A DNA stretch of 12,025 nucleotides from DATKKX01 sp035542775. Lineage in GTDB: Bacteria; Planctomycetota; Phycisphaerae; UBA1845; UTPLA1. The stretch covers positions 1-12,025 of the forward strand of contig DATKKX010000107.1 of the NCBI GenBank assembly GCA_035542775.1. Direction: 5' to 3'. The position numbers were made by a program, and so were the translations under genes. Shown piece by piece: positions 1 to 7,504 of this stretch (the stretch's first letter is position 1; each line of letters starts with the position of its first letter). The notes under the pieces are model-generated. The model ran no database searches, was not told the DNA's origin, and saw only the letters and a list, made by a program, of their open reading frames with translations.

Positions 1-294
1 GCCGCTGCCGGCATGGCTCAACCCCGGTCGAATTTGGAGTGTTAACCCAACCGAGGGCACCAATGCTCCGATATTTCGTTGGACGTGAGAGCATCCCCTG
101 TAACGCCGTTCGGTAAAATGGGGGCGAAGGGGATAAATAATCGGACCTGTACCATCATGCCCATAACCTGTGCCTGCCCATGCCGGCGACTGGATTCGCG
201 GGGTCTATTGTCCCCCTCGGCCCCGAAGCACCCGGCATGAGCGCGAATAGGCCAGGTCGGGCACCATTTTGCGACCACGTATGAGGAGTCTTTC
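1..294. other. Upstream intergenic region, possible 3' tail of a preceding gene
   Basis: No complete gene is supported here. Reading frame 1 of the + strand is open from the first base to a TAA at 43-45 (14 codons ending in NLEC), so this could be the last residues of a gene entering from the left, but 14 codons are too few to tell. The rest is the leader of the metalloprotease gene. AT-richer patches at 114-119 (TAAAAT) and 134-141 resemble -10 boxes but have no convincing -35 partner. The only clear signal is the ribosome binding site GAGGAG at 283-288. Confidence 0.3.
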
Positions 295-3132
295 ATGCGC
301 CCGAGACCGATTTCGTCATTCGCGATGATTATGTCCATTCTGACAGTGGCAGCCTTGGCGTCGTGGGCCTTGGCCCAGCCTAATCCTCCGCCGGCCCCCG
401 CGGCCACAACGCCTCCGCCTACCCAGCCCGCGGCGCAGCCGCCCCAGCCGCCGCCGGACTTCCCCAAGTTCGAGGAGGTGATGAAAGACTATGTGCTGGT
501 GCCGACCTCCGAGCCGCCGTTCTTCACGCTCTGGTACAACAAGAAGACAGACTCCCTGCGCGCCCAGCTCCCCGCGGCGATGATCGGGAAGCGCTTCCTG
601 ATCGCCACCAGCATGGCGGGCGGTCCAGTGGCGACGGGTTTCCAACTCGATCACTACCTGGCGTTCATCGAACGGATGGACAAGAAGCTGGTCCTGATGA
701 GGGTGGACCCGCGTTACGCCGAAGGCGGCAACGCCCCCGTGGCGGACGTGATCAGACGCAGCTACGGCGGGGACATCATTGTCAAGACGATGAACATCCT
801 GACCATGAAGGAGAACGATCCGGTCATCGATCTCGATGCCGTATTCAAGGCCGATTTCGCGGAGATCGGCGATTTCTCCGGAGGGAAGATCAATCCCAGC
901 CTGGGGAAATGGGCCAAGTACAAGGCCTTCCCGCAAAACGTCGAATTGACCGCTGATCTGGCCGTGATGACGCCCAATACGGAATCGGGCCGCCGCATCC
1001 TGGTCCATTACAGCCTGTCGGCCATCCCTGAGTCAGCCAACGGATACCAGCCGCGTGTCGCCGACAACCGGGTCGGCTACTTCCTGACAGTCCGCAAGGA
1101 CTGGTCCAAGCCTCATGACGATCCCACCCTCTTCGTGCGCTACATCAATCGGTGGCGGCTGGACAAACGCGATCCGACAGCGGAGTTGAGCGCCCCGAAG
1201 GATCCCATCGTCTGGTACATCGAGAAGACCGTGCCGCTCAAGTTCCGGCGATGGGTGAAAGATGGTCTGCTGGAATGGAACAAGGCCTTCGAAAAATGCG
1301 GCTTCCTGGATGCCGTGCAGGTGATTCAGCAGGAGGATTATGACCCGCGGACCAAGGACCTTGACCCCGAGGATGTGCGTTACAACTTCTTCCGCTGGAT
1401 CGTCACCGGCAATCCGTTTGCCATGGGGCCCTCCCGCGAGCACCCGCTGACCGGCCAGATTTTCGACGCCGACATCGTGTGCGACGACTCTTTCCTTCGT
1501 GTCTTTGTGACCGAGTATGAACGGCTTACCGGCGGCGACAAGGCCTGGGAACCTTACAACCCCTTCGTGGAGGATTTCTATAAGTCGAATCCTCAGTGGG
1601 TCTTCCGCAGCCCCTGGGAAGAGTTGCTGCCCCATGTCAAGCTGCAGAACAATCCCGATGAACAATTCCGCCAGCGGCTCATGCGGCGGATGTGCGAGCA
1701 AGGGCACCCCCTGTGCGAATGCGCCGCGGGCATGGCCGCGCAGTTTGACTTCGCCAACCTGGCCATGGAGGCCGCGGGCCGCGGACGCAACAACGAAGAA
1801 TTCATGGGCCAGATGCTCAAGGAGCTGGTCATGCACGAGGTCGGGCACTGCCTCGGCCTGCGCCACAACTTCAAAGGCAGCGACTGGCTGCCCATGAAGG
1901 ACATCCGCGAGCACGACCGCGCCGGAGAGCCCACCGTCGGCTCGATCATGGACTACAACCCCGCCATCATCGCCCCGCGCGGCGAAAAGCAGGGCTCCTT
2001 CACCACCCGCTCCATCGGCCCTTACGACTACTGGGCCATCGAGTACGGCTATCGCGTCCCGGCCAAGCCGTACAAGGATGAGGCGGAAATGCTGAAGGCC
2101 ATCGCCGGCCGCTCGGGAGAGTCCGGGCTCGACTACGGGACCGACGAGGACACCATGTCGTTCCTCTCCCCCGATCCGTATTCGAACCGCTATGACATGG
2201 GCCGCGACGTCATCGAGTTCGCCAAGTCGCAGACCGAGCTTACCGAGAGCCTGCTCAAGGACATCATGACCTGGGCGGTGAAGGACGGGGAATCTTACGC
2301 CAAGCTGCGGAAGGCATTCGTCCACATCCTCAGCCAGCGGGCCAGCGCCACCACCTACGTCGCCCGATTCTGCGGCGGACAGGTCTTCAACCGGGACCAG
2401 AAGGGCGACCCCAATGAGCGCCCTCCCATTCAGGTCGTTCCCGCGGCCAAGCAACGCGAGGCCCTCAAGTTCGTGTGTGAAAACGTCTTCGCGGAAAACG
2501 CCTACAAGATCGACCCGAAGTTGCTGAGCCACCTGGCCCCGGGGCGCTACGGGCACTGGGATTCGGACGACTACAACTTCCGCGTGGAGTTCAACGTCCA
2601 TGATCTGGTTGCGGGGATGCAGTCCAACTGCCTGACGGCGCTCATGAATCCCTTCACCATCGGACGGATCCAGGACAACCAAGTCAAATTCGGCGAGGAC
2701 GAGGATATCTATACTCTTGCCGAACACATCAATACGATCACGGACGCGGTCTGGTCGGAACTCAACGACACCGACCGCAAGGGCACGGATCGCAAGCCCT
2801 ACATCAACAGCTTCCGCCGGAACCTCCAACGGAGGCTGACCGACATCCTGATGGGAATGGTCTTGAGCGACGCGGGCCGGACGGTGCCGGCGGACGCCAA
2901 CGCCATCTCGCGCCAATGCGTGACTCGGTTGTCGGAGAGGATCGGCAAGGTCCTGAAGCGTGGTGATCTCGATGCCACCAGCGAGGCCCACCTCGCCGAC
3001 ATCAAGAAAAGGATAGACAAGGCCTTGGAAGCCGAATACTCGGTGGGAGCCCGCTACGGCGGCGGCAACATCTCCTCCCGGCCGCCGGCGGACGAATCAA
3101 AGCCGCCGGTTTCAGTCTTGCCGCAACGATAA
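295..3132 (+). CDS. Secreted zinc-dependent metalloprotease, DUF5117/DUF4953 (met-zincin) family
   Basis: This 945-residue protein is predicted to be an exported zinc peptidase; its substrate is unknown. Residues 1-27 form a signal peptide: basic start, hydrophobic core, and a cleavage site after ALA27. A Pro/Ala-rich linker follows to about residue 55. A DUF5117-type region spans roughly residues 75-290 and includes the family-like RYINRWRL stretch starting at 282. The catalytic DUF4953 region carries the extended zinc motif HEVGHCLGLRHNF at 514-526, with H514, H518 and H524 as ligands and E515 as the general base. The Met-turn is SIMDY, with Met552. All catalytic residues are present, so the enzyme should be active. 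The ATG at 295 is supported by GAGGAG six bases upstream. The gene is followed by a strong terminator and looks monocistronic. Family members of 800-950 residues are common in Bacteroidota, Planctomycetota and related phyla. Family assignment is firm; the biological role is not known. Confidence 0.93.
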   Translation: MRPRPISSFAMIMSILTVAALASWALAQPNPPPAPAATTPPPTQPAAQPPQPPPDFPKFEEVMKDYVLVPTSEPPFFTLWYNKKTDSLRAQLPAAMIGKRFLIATSMAGGPVATGFQLDHYLAFIERMDKKLVLMRVDPRYAEGGNAPVADVIRRSYGGDIIVKTMNILTMKENDPVIDLDAVFKADFAEIGDFSGGKINPSLGKWAKYKAFPQNVELTADLAVMTPNTESGRRILVHYSLSAIPESANGYQPRVADNRVGYFLTVRKDWSKPHDDPTLFVRYINRWRLDKRDPTAELSAPKDPIVWYIEKTVPLKFRRWVKDGLLEWNKAFEKCGFLDAVQVIQQEDYDPRTKDLDPEDVRYNFFRWIVTGNPFAMGPSREHPLTGQIFDADIVCDDSFLRVFVTEYERLTGGDKAWEPYNPFVEDFYKSNPQWVFRSPWEELLPHVKLQNNPDEQFRQRLMRRMCEQGHPLCECAAGMAAQFDFANLAMEAAGRGRNNEEFMGQMLKELVMHEVGHCLGLRHNFKGSDWLPMKDIREHDRAGEPTVGSIMDYNPAIIAPRGEKQGSFTTRSIGPYDYWAIEYGYRVPAKPYKDEAEMLKAIAGRSGESGLDYGTDEDTMSFLSPDPYSNRYDMGRDVIEFAKSQTELTESLLKDIMTWAVKDGESYAKLRKAFVHILSQRASATTYVARFCGGQVFNRDQKGDPNERPPIQVVPAAKQREALKFVCENVFAENAYKIDPKLLSHLAPGRYGHWDSDDYNFRVEFNVHDLVAGMQSNCLTALMNPFTIGRIQDNQVKFGEDEDIYTLAEHINTITDAVWSELNDTDRKGTDRKPYINSFRRNLQRRLTDILMGMVLSDAGRTVPADANAISRQCVTRLSERIGKVLKRGDLDATSEAHLADIKKRIDKALEAEYSVGARYGGGNISSRPPADESKPPVSVLPQR

Positions 3133-3180
3133 TACCGATTGCGCCACCCGCCCCCGGGGTGGCCACCCGGGCCTTTTCAG

Positions 3181-3217
3181 CGGCTCCGCGGTTTGATACC
3201 CGCGGAGCCGTTTTTTT
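3181..3217 (+). terminator. Intrinsic terminator after the metalloprotease gene
   Basis: A perfect 11-bp GC-rich stem (3181-3191 with 3200-3210) encloses an 8-base loop, and seven T residues follow at 3211-3217. It starts 49 bases after the metalloprotease stop codon. A second palindrome, GGGTGGCCACCC, lies just upstream. This is a textbook Rho-independent terminator. Confidence 0.93.
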
Positions 3218-3736
3218 CGCCTCACAACCGCCTGGGGAGGCTGTTCCTTGTGCTTGACAGCGTTGCGCGGCGCGCTAAACAATCCGTTGTGGCAGGCACG
3301 CCTTGGGGGCCCCGGATCCTCGCGTGGGCCCCTGGACACTCGTGGCCCGGAACGGGATAAGCGAAGATGTCTGGCGGGCTTGCTGAATCGTGAGCAGGTC
3401 GCTAATACTTGACCGGAACCGGCCTCCCGGCCACGCCGGCGGGCCGAAAGGCCTCGCAGCGACGAGCAAATGGGCGTCGGCCTGCGGAGTGGGATGCAGT
3501 TCATGGCCCGGCACGGCGACGGGCGAGCCGGGGATTGCCCGAGGGGCCGGACCGGCAACGGATCAGGACAAGAGAAGATGTTGCAACGCAGGCATGAATC
3601 AGGCTATTGTGATGGGGCTGTCGGTGCGCTGCGGCTTCACATCAGGAGATCTGAGGGCGCGCGGGTCTTGTGGCGTTTGAACGAAGCCGCGTTTGCGTCT
3701 CCCGACCGCCGCTGCCAGTTTGAGGAGTGGACTCAA
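3218..3736 (+). other. Gene-poor leader region with GC-rich hairpins; possible ncRNA or long 5' UTR
   Basis: No protein-like reading frame is convincing in these 519 bases. What can be seen is a perfect -35 box at 3254-3259, then several short GC-rich inverted repeats: GGCC-TCCC-GGCC at 3421-3432, and GGCC-GAAA-GGCC at 3442-3453, which has a GNRA-type tetraloop. There is no T-run that would end a small RNA before 3737. A second, weak promoter-like pair (TTGCAA at 3581, TATTGT at 3605, spacer 18) lies nearer the next gene. I could not match the region to RNase P RNA, tmRNA, SRP RNA or a known riboswitch core. It is either a long leader for the 3737 gene or holds an unrecognised RNA. Confidence 0.4.
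3254..3283 (+). promoter_or_regulatory. Candidate sigma-70-type promoter
   Basis: A perfect TTGACA lies at 3254-3259. The -10 candidate is AACAAT at 3278-3283 (4 of 6 matches to TATAAT, spacer 18). The alternative TAAACA at 3276-3281 has a spacer of 16 but only 3 matches. It lies just downstream of the previous gene's terminator, where a new transcript would be expected to start. If used, the transcript has a leader of about 450 bases before the 3737 start codon. Confidence 0.5.
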
Positions 3737-4135
3737 ATGGTTGACGAAGGTCTTGGTTCGGGTAACACCCTCGAGAAGACCGAGGACAACGCTTTTGTGG
3801 AAGTCATGTTTGCCAAGTCATTGATCGAGGCCAACGGGTGCGAGAACCTTCTCCAGAAGCATGAGATCCCCGCCCGCGTGGAAATCGACTCCGAGGTCAC
3901 CAGACGCTGCGGCATAGCGATCCTGGTCCCGGCCGATCGGCTTATCGAAGCCTCCGAATTGCTCGCTTCCCGAGCGCAGGACGAGGAGGATCCTGACGAT
4001 TACGAGGACGATGAGGAAGAGCTCGACGACGACTTCGATGACGACGACGATTATGACGACGAAGATTATGAGGACGAAGAATTCGAGGACGATGACCTCG
4101 ACGACGACTTCGACGAAGAAGAGGGGGAAGAGTAG
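3737..4135 (+). CDS. DUF2007-like small protein with a 51-residue Asp/Glu-rich tail
   Basis: The protein has 132 residues in two parts. Residues 18-80 resemble the DUF2007 (putative signal-transducing) fold: a strand (FVEVMF), a helix ending in LLQKHEIPARVE, then GIAILVPADRLIEASELLASR. The exact function of that family is not established. Residues 82-132 are 41 Asp/Glu out of 51, interrupted about every five positions by a single Tyr, Leu or Phe (89, 96, 100, 106, 111, 116, 121, 125). No signal peptide or membrane segment is visible, so it should be cytosolic. The frame stays open upstream to 3470, but the ATG at 3737 is chosen because GAGGAG lies nine bases before it and the recognisable domain starts just after. 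It is followed 14 bases later by an arginine-rich protein, probably in one operon. The DUF2007 call is by pattern only and is moderate. Confidence 0.75.
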   Translation: MVDEGLGSGNTLEKTEDNAFVEVMFAKSLIEANGCENLLQKHEIPARVEIDSEVTRRCGIAILVPADRLIEASELLASRAQDEEDPDDYEDDEEELDDDFDDDDDYDDEDYEDEEFEDDDLDDDFDEEEGEE

Positions 4136-4149
4136 CCGATACTCTGCAT

Positions 4150-4560
4150 ATGGCTGAACAACTCAGGCCGCCGGCTTCCGACCAACAGGACGCTGCATCC
4201 AGTCAGCAGATCCCGGCGGGCCAGGCGCAGGGGAACGCGAAAGTCCGAAAAGACGACAAAGCTCACGGCGAGCGGCGCAGCGGAGTAGAACGGCGCAGCA
4301 GCGTCGTGGACAGGCGAAGCGGCCTCGAAAGGCGCCGAGGCCCGGGAAGAAGGCGCCCGGATTCGCGGCGCAGCGCCGAAGAAGGCGAACTCACTGCCGA
4401 GCAATTTGAGTTCGTCATGGCCATGGACGAGTACAAACGGGCCAACAAAAGGCCCTTTCCGAGTTGGACCGAGGTGCTGGAGGTAGTAAAATACCTGGGA
4501 TACCGCAAGGTTGCCGAGGTGGGGCAGCACGTCGATCGCCCCGCGCCGGATTCTAAGTAA
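4150..4560 (+). CDS. Arginine-rich RRSG-repeat protein with a small C-terminal domain, function unknown
   Basis: The protein has 136 residues. Residues 1-40 are Gln/Ala-rich and look disordered. Residues 41-75 are a basic tract with RR or RRR every 6-7 residues (42, 48, 55, 61, 67, 73), in units such as ERRSG, DRRSG and ERRRG. Residues 84-122 form a short predicted helical domain with the segment FPSWTEVLEVVKYLGYRKV. I believe similar segments occur in small planctomycete proteins, but I cannot name a family. No signal peptide or membrane helix is visible. The start lies 14 bases after the stop of the acidic-tail gene. The only purine-rich ribosome binding sequence (GAAGAGGGGG) is inside the end of that gene, which suggests translational coupling. 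A role in binding nucleic acid or the acidic neighbour is inference. Confidence 0.75.
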   Translation: MAEQLRPPASDQQDAASSQQIPAGQAQGNAKVRKDDKAHGERRSGVERRSSVVDRRSGLERRRGPGRRRPDSRRSAEEGELTAEQFEFVMAMDEYKRANKRPFPSWTEVLEVVKYLGYRKVAEVGQHVDRPAPDSK

Positions 4561-4589
4561 TCCCGCTCGTCAACCCCGGGGGTCCGATT

Positions 4590-5246
4590 ATGCTGATTGG
4601 CGATTACCAGGTTGTCGACGTACTGCTGCTCGTGGGCAACGTTGCCCCCGTAGCTCTCTATTTCCTCGCCCTGGGCCTGGTAAACAGCCATTCACGCCCT
4701 TATCTGATCAGCCGCCGGGCCGATTTTGTCGCCCTCACCAGTGTCCTGGTACCCATCCTGCTTTGGCCCGTGCCGGGTTTCGTCCACTCCGGATACTGGT
4801 GGGTCCTCCTGATCGCGGCCGGCCTGGCCGCCGCCACCTTCGCCTGGATGCTCCCCAAAACCGACGACGGCTTCGTCATCTACAACATCACCGAGAGCAG
4901 GTGCATGCGGCTGCTGGACGACGCCCTGACGGCTACCGGCCTTTCGGGCTCCTGGGAAAGCAAGACTTGGCGATCGGACTGCGGCACGATGGCGATCCAC
5001 GTCCGCGGCTTCGCCCTCCTCCGCAATGTCACCTTGCATATCGAGAAGACCGGTCCCCGCGCGGCAAGGCTCTATCCGACGCTGGCGGCCCAACTGCAAC
5101 ACCGATTGTCCAACGTCGCTCAGCTTCCTTCCACCATGGGAGCAGGCCTGGTGCTGGTCGGTCTGGCGCTCATGATCCTCCCGATGTGGACCGTCAGTCG
5201 GCACATCGACGACCTGGTCGATGCCATGTCCCACCTGTTCGGCTAA
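4590..5246 (+). CDS. Membrane protein with four predicted transmembrane helices, function unknown
   Basis: The protein has 218 residues and I do not recognise the family. Hydrophobic segments are visible at about 8-31, 46-64, 68-88 and 182-202. Between the third and fourth lies a soluble domain of about 90 residues (90-180) that looks like mixed alpha/beta, with the stretch TDDGFVIYNI near its start and two cysteines (105, 131). The short basic loop between helices 1 and 2 (SHSRPYLISRR) suggests by the positive-inside rule that this loop is cytoplasmic. The gene starts 29 bases after the arginine-rich gene and is probably the last of the trio; a hairpin follows its stop. The ribosome binding site is weak (GGGGG at about -8). 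Length, hydrophobicity pattern and GC bias support a real gene. Confidence 0.75.
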   Translation: MLIGDYQVVDVLLLVGNVAPVALYFLALGLVNSHSRPYLISRRADFVALTSVLVPILLWPVPGFVHSGYWWVLLIAAGLAAATFAWMLPKTDDGFVIYNITESRCMRLLDDALTATGLSGSWESKTWRSDCGTMAIHVRGFALLRNVTLHIEKTGPRAARLYPTLAAQLQHRLSNVAQLPSTMGAGLVLVGLALMILPMWTVSRHIDDLVDAMSHLFG

Positions 5247-5276
5247 CCCGGCGAGATCTGCCAAGAAAATCGCAGT

Positions 5277-5318
5277 CACTGCGGAGGGGAGGACAAAGCT
5301 CTGCTTTGGCCTCCAGTG
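5277..5318. terminator. Hairpin between convergent operons, possible bidirectional terminator
   Basis: GGAGG-a-CAAAGC (5288-5299) pairs with GCTTTG-g-CCTCC (5303-5314) around a TCT loop, with one mismatch. The outer CACTG (5277-5281) can pair with CAGTG (5314-5318), with unpaired bases between. It lies between the stop of the membrane protein gene and the stop of folE, where both transcripts must end. There is no T-run on either strand, so intrinsic termination is uncertain. Confidence 0.4.
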
Positions 5319-5351
5319 GAAAGCTGCAAGCAGGCCCCCACTGTTCCGCGT

Positions 5352-5936
5352 TCACTTGTGCAGCAGGCTCATGACCTCTGCACGGGTCTTGCCATTCGTG
5401 CAGCACTCCCCCCGAACCGCCGACGTCACCATCACGCTGCCGGGTTTCTTCACGCCGCGACAAGTCATGCAGCCGTGGACCGCTTCGATGACCACGGCCA
5501 CGCCCTTGGCATTCAGCTTCTCCATGAGCAGGTCGGCGATTTGCACCGTCAAGCGCTCCTGGACCTGAGGCCGATGAGCAAACGCATCGACCACGCGGGC
5601 CAGCTTTGAGACCCCCACAACCTTGCCGTCCGGCAAGTACGCGATGTGCACCGATCCTTCGAACGGAAGCAAATGATGCTCGCAGATGGAGTGAAAGGCC
5701 ACGCCCCGCAGGACCACCAGTTCATCGTAGTTCTCGGTAAAGAAGGTGCTGAGATGCTCGGCGGGATCGCTGTGAAGCCCCGCGGTCAGCTCGGCATACA
5801 TCCGCGACACGCGGTCCGGCGTCTTCTTGAGGCCCTCACGATCCGGGTTCTCCCCGATCGCCACCAGAATCTCGCGAACCGCCGCGGCGATCCGCTTGTG
5901 GTCCACGCGGAAATGTCCCTGCGCTTTCTCGTCCAT
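5352..5936 (-). CDS. folE: GTP cyclohydrolase I
   Basis: This 194-residue enzyme converts GTP to 7,8-dihydroneopterin triphosphate, the first step of tetrahydrofolate synthesis; the same product also feeds queuosine precursors and tetrahydropterins. The length fits the family. The zinc ligands are visible: C85 and H88 in SICEHHLLPF, and C156 in HGCMTCRGV; H87 is the conserved catalytic neighbour. Other conserved parts are GENPDREGLKKTPDRV (28-43) and KVVGVSKLARVVDAFAHRPQ (105-124). The ATG at 5936 has GGAG five bases before it. It is the last gene of a minus-strand run, 45 bases after the methylmalonate-semialdehyde dehydrogenase gene, so probably co-transcribed, although folate synthesis has no obvious link to the catabolic genes upstream. 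Identification is very secure. Confidence 0.97.
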   Translation of the reverse strand: MDEKAQGHFRVDHKRIAAAVREILVAIGENPDREGLKKTPDRVSRMYAELTAGLHSDPAEHLSTFFTENYDELVVLRGVAFHSICEHHLLPFEGSVHIAYLPDGKVVGVSKLARVVDAFAHRPQVQERLTVQIADLLMEKLNAKGVAVVIEAVHGCMTCRGVKKPGSVMVTSAVRGECCTNGKTRAEVMSLLHK

Positions 5937-5981
5937 GCCTGCTCCAATCCAGCGCGACGCGCGCGACTCTGGCCGACGGCC

Positions 5982-7487
5982 CTATCCCCTGGTCGTCACA
6001 AACTCCCCCGCCCGGCTCTCCGGATGCCACCGCGTCAGAATCATCTTCTGCTTCGTATAAAACCGCACGCCCTCCTGTCCCTGAATGTGCACGTCTCCGA
6101 AGAAGCTCGCCTTGTGTCCGGTGAAGGGAAACATCGCCATCGGGGCCGGCACGCCGATGTTCACGCCGATCATCCCCGCCCCGGCCCGATGCTTGAACTC
6201 CCGCGCCGCGTGGCCGTTCTTGGTGAAGATCACCGCCCCGTTGCCGTACGGGCTCTTGTTGGTCAGCTCGATGGCCCGCTCCAGGTCCGACACCCGCGTC
6301 ACGCTCAACACCGGCCCGAACAACTCCGTCTTGGAGATGAACATGTCCGGGTGGGCCCGGTCGAAGATGGTCGGACCCAGGTAAAAACCGTTCGGCGCTT
6401 CCGCCACCTTGATGTCGCGGCCGTCCCGCACCAGCCTGGCCCCTTCCTGCACGCCCTTCTCGATATTGGCCCGCAGGGTGTCGAGGTGCTGACGCGTACT
6501 CACCGGGCCCATGTCCGCGCCCCAATCGCGGTCCGTCGGACCGACCTTCATCTTATTGGCCCGAGTGGTGATCGCCTCGACAATCGCGTCGCCGGCATCG
6601 CCCACCGCCACCGCCAGCGGCCCCGCCATGCACCGTTGCCCGCTGCACCCGAAGGCGCTGAACTGCAACGCCGTCGCCGCCTTCTCCATGTCCGCGTCCG
6701 GCATGACGACGATATGATTCTTGGCCCCCCCGTTGGCCTGGCAGCGCTTGCCGTGCGCCGTCGCCGTCTCATAGATGTACTTCGCGATCGGCGTGCTGCC
6801 CACGAAGCTGACCGCGTCCACCAGCGGATGCGTCAGCAGCGTATCGACGCACTCCTTGTCGCCGTGAACGACGTTGAAAACGCCTTTGGGCAACCCCGCC
6901 TCGGTCATCAGTTCCGCCAGCTTCATCGCGCTCAGCGGTACTTTTTCGCTGGGCTTCAGGATGAACGTGTTCCCCGCCGTCACCGCCAGCGGCATCATCC
7001 ACAGCGGCACCATCAGCGGGAAATTGTACGGCGTGATGCCGACGCAGACGCCCAGCGGGTGATAGTACGTCTCGCAGTCCACATCCTGGGCAATGTTCTG
7101 CAGCGTCCGTCCCATCGTGAACGTCGGCATGCCGCAGGCGAACTCCACCATCTCGATGCCGCGGCGGACCGAACCCATCGACTCCTCATAGGTCTTGCCA
7201 TGCTCCAGCGAAACCGTCTTCGCCAACTCCACGGCGTTCTTTTCCATCAACGCGACCAGACGGAACATCACCCGGGCCCGCTCAACCACCGGCCGGTCCC
7301 GCCAGGCCGGAAAGGCGTCCCGCGCCGCCTGTACGACGGCCGCCGTCTCCGTTGATGAACAGAACGGGCACCAGGCGATCTGATCCCCAGTGGACGGATT
7401 GAAAACGGGCCCACGACGCTCCGTCTTCGCATCGATGAACTGGCCGTTGACAAGCAACTTGACGGTCTTGATCTCACTGACCGGCAT
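5982..7487 (-). CDS. mmsA: CoA-acylating methylmalonate-semialdehyde dehydrogenase
   Basis: This 501-residue enzyme oxidises (methyl)malonate semialdehyde with NAD+ and CoA to propionyl-CoA or acetyl-CoA plus CO2, in valine and myo-inositol breakdown (mmsA/iolA family). Residues 153-157 are the family's PYNFP segment and 229-233 the GSTPI cofactor loop. The nucleophile is C286 in GQRCMAG, and the adjacent R285 corresponds to the arginine that binds the substrate carboxylate. The general-base glutamate of hydrolytic aldehyde dehydrogenases is replaced (QANGGAKNH, 250-258), as expected for a CoA-acylating enzyme. The ATG at 7487 has AGGAG eight bases upstream. An in-frame GTG at 7508 would add seven residues but contains that ribosome binding site inside it, so it was not chosen. 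The gene follows the DUF547 lipoprotein gene by 17 bases. Family call is secure; whether the pathway is valine or inositol cannot be told here. Confidence 0.95.
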   Translation of the reverse strand: MPVSEIKTVKLLVNGQFIDAKTERRGPVFNPSTGDQIAWCPFCSSTETAAVVQAARDAFPAWRDRPVVERARVMFRLVALMEKNAVELAKTVSLEHGKTYEESMGSVRRGIEMVEFACGMPTFTMGRTLQNIAQDVDCETYYHPLGVCVGITPYNFPLMVPLWMMPLAVTAGNTFILKPSEKVPLSAMKLAELMTEAGLPKGVFNVVHGDKECVDTLLTHPLVDAVSFVGSTPIAKYIYETATAHGKRCQANGGAKNHIVVMPDADMEKAATALQFSAFGCSGQRCMAGPLAVAVGDAGDAIVEAITTRANKMKVGPTDRDWGADMGPVSTRQHLDTLRANIEKGVQEGARLVRDGRDIKVAEAPNGFYLGPTIFDRAHPDMFISKTELFGPVLSVTRVSDLERAIELTNKSPYGNGAVIFTKNGHAAREFKHRAGAGMIGVNIGVPAPMAMFPFTGHKASFFGDVHIQGQEGVRFYTKQKMILTRWHPESRAGEFVTTRG

Positions 7488-7500
7488 TACATGATCTCCT
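7485..7500 (-). promoter_or_regulatory. mmsA ribosome binding site with an ATG-TAA start-stop element
   Basis: On the minus strand AGGAG (7500-7496) precedes the mmsA ATG (7487) by eight bases. Between them an out-of-frame ATG at 7492 is followed at once by TAA, and the last A of that TAA is the first base of the true ATG (ATGTAATG). The first ATG is only three bases from AGGAG, too close for normal initiation, so it is probably not used. The site decides the mmsA start. Confidence 0.7.
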
Positions 7501-7504
7501 GGTT

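Noticed and set aside
157..240. Small 27-codon Cys-containing ORF upstream of the metalloprotease
   Set aside because: No ribosome binding site, no recognisable feature, and such frames are expected by chance.
1033..2991. 652-codon open frame on the minus strand
   Set aside because: It is the antisense shadow of the metalloprotease gene, whose catalytic motifs are on the + strand; the antisense product has no recognisable domain.
3470..3736. Upstream extension of the acidic-tail protein by 89 codons
   Set aside because: The extension is Arg/Gly-rich without domain signal, while the ATG at 3737 has a good GAGGAG site and starts just before the recognisable domain.
3980..4132. GAN-codon tract considered as a simple DNA repeat or CRISPR-like array
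   Set aside because: There are no spacers or constant repeat unit. The pattern is fully explained by coding for Asp/Glu.
4511..5374. 287-codon plus-strand frame overlapping the arginine-rich and membrane protein genes
   Set aside because: It is rich in Arg, Pro and Ser with no hydrophobic pattern. The alternative frame at 4590-5246 gives clear membrane helices.
5646..7355. 569-codon open frame on the plus strand
   Set aside because: It is antisense to folE and mmsA, both certain; the product is His/Arg/Pro-rich low-complexity sequence produced by GC-rich codon positions.
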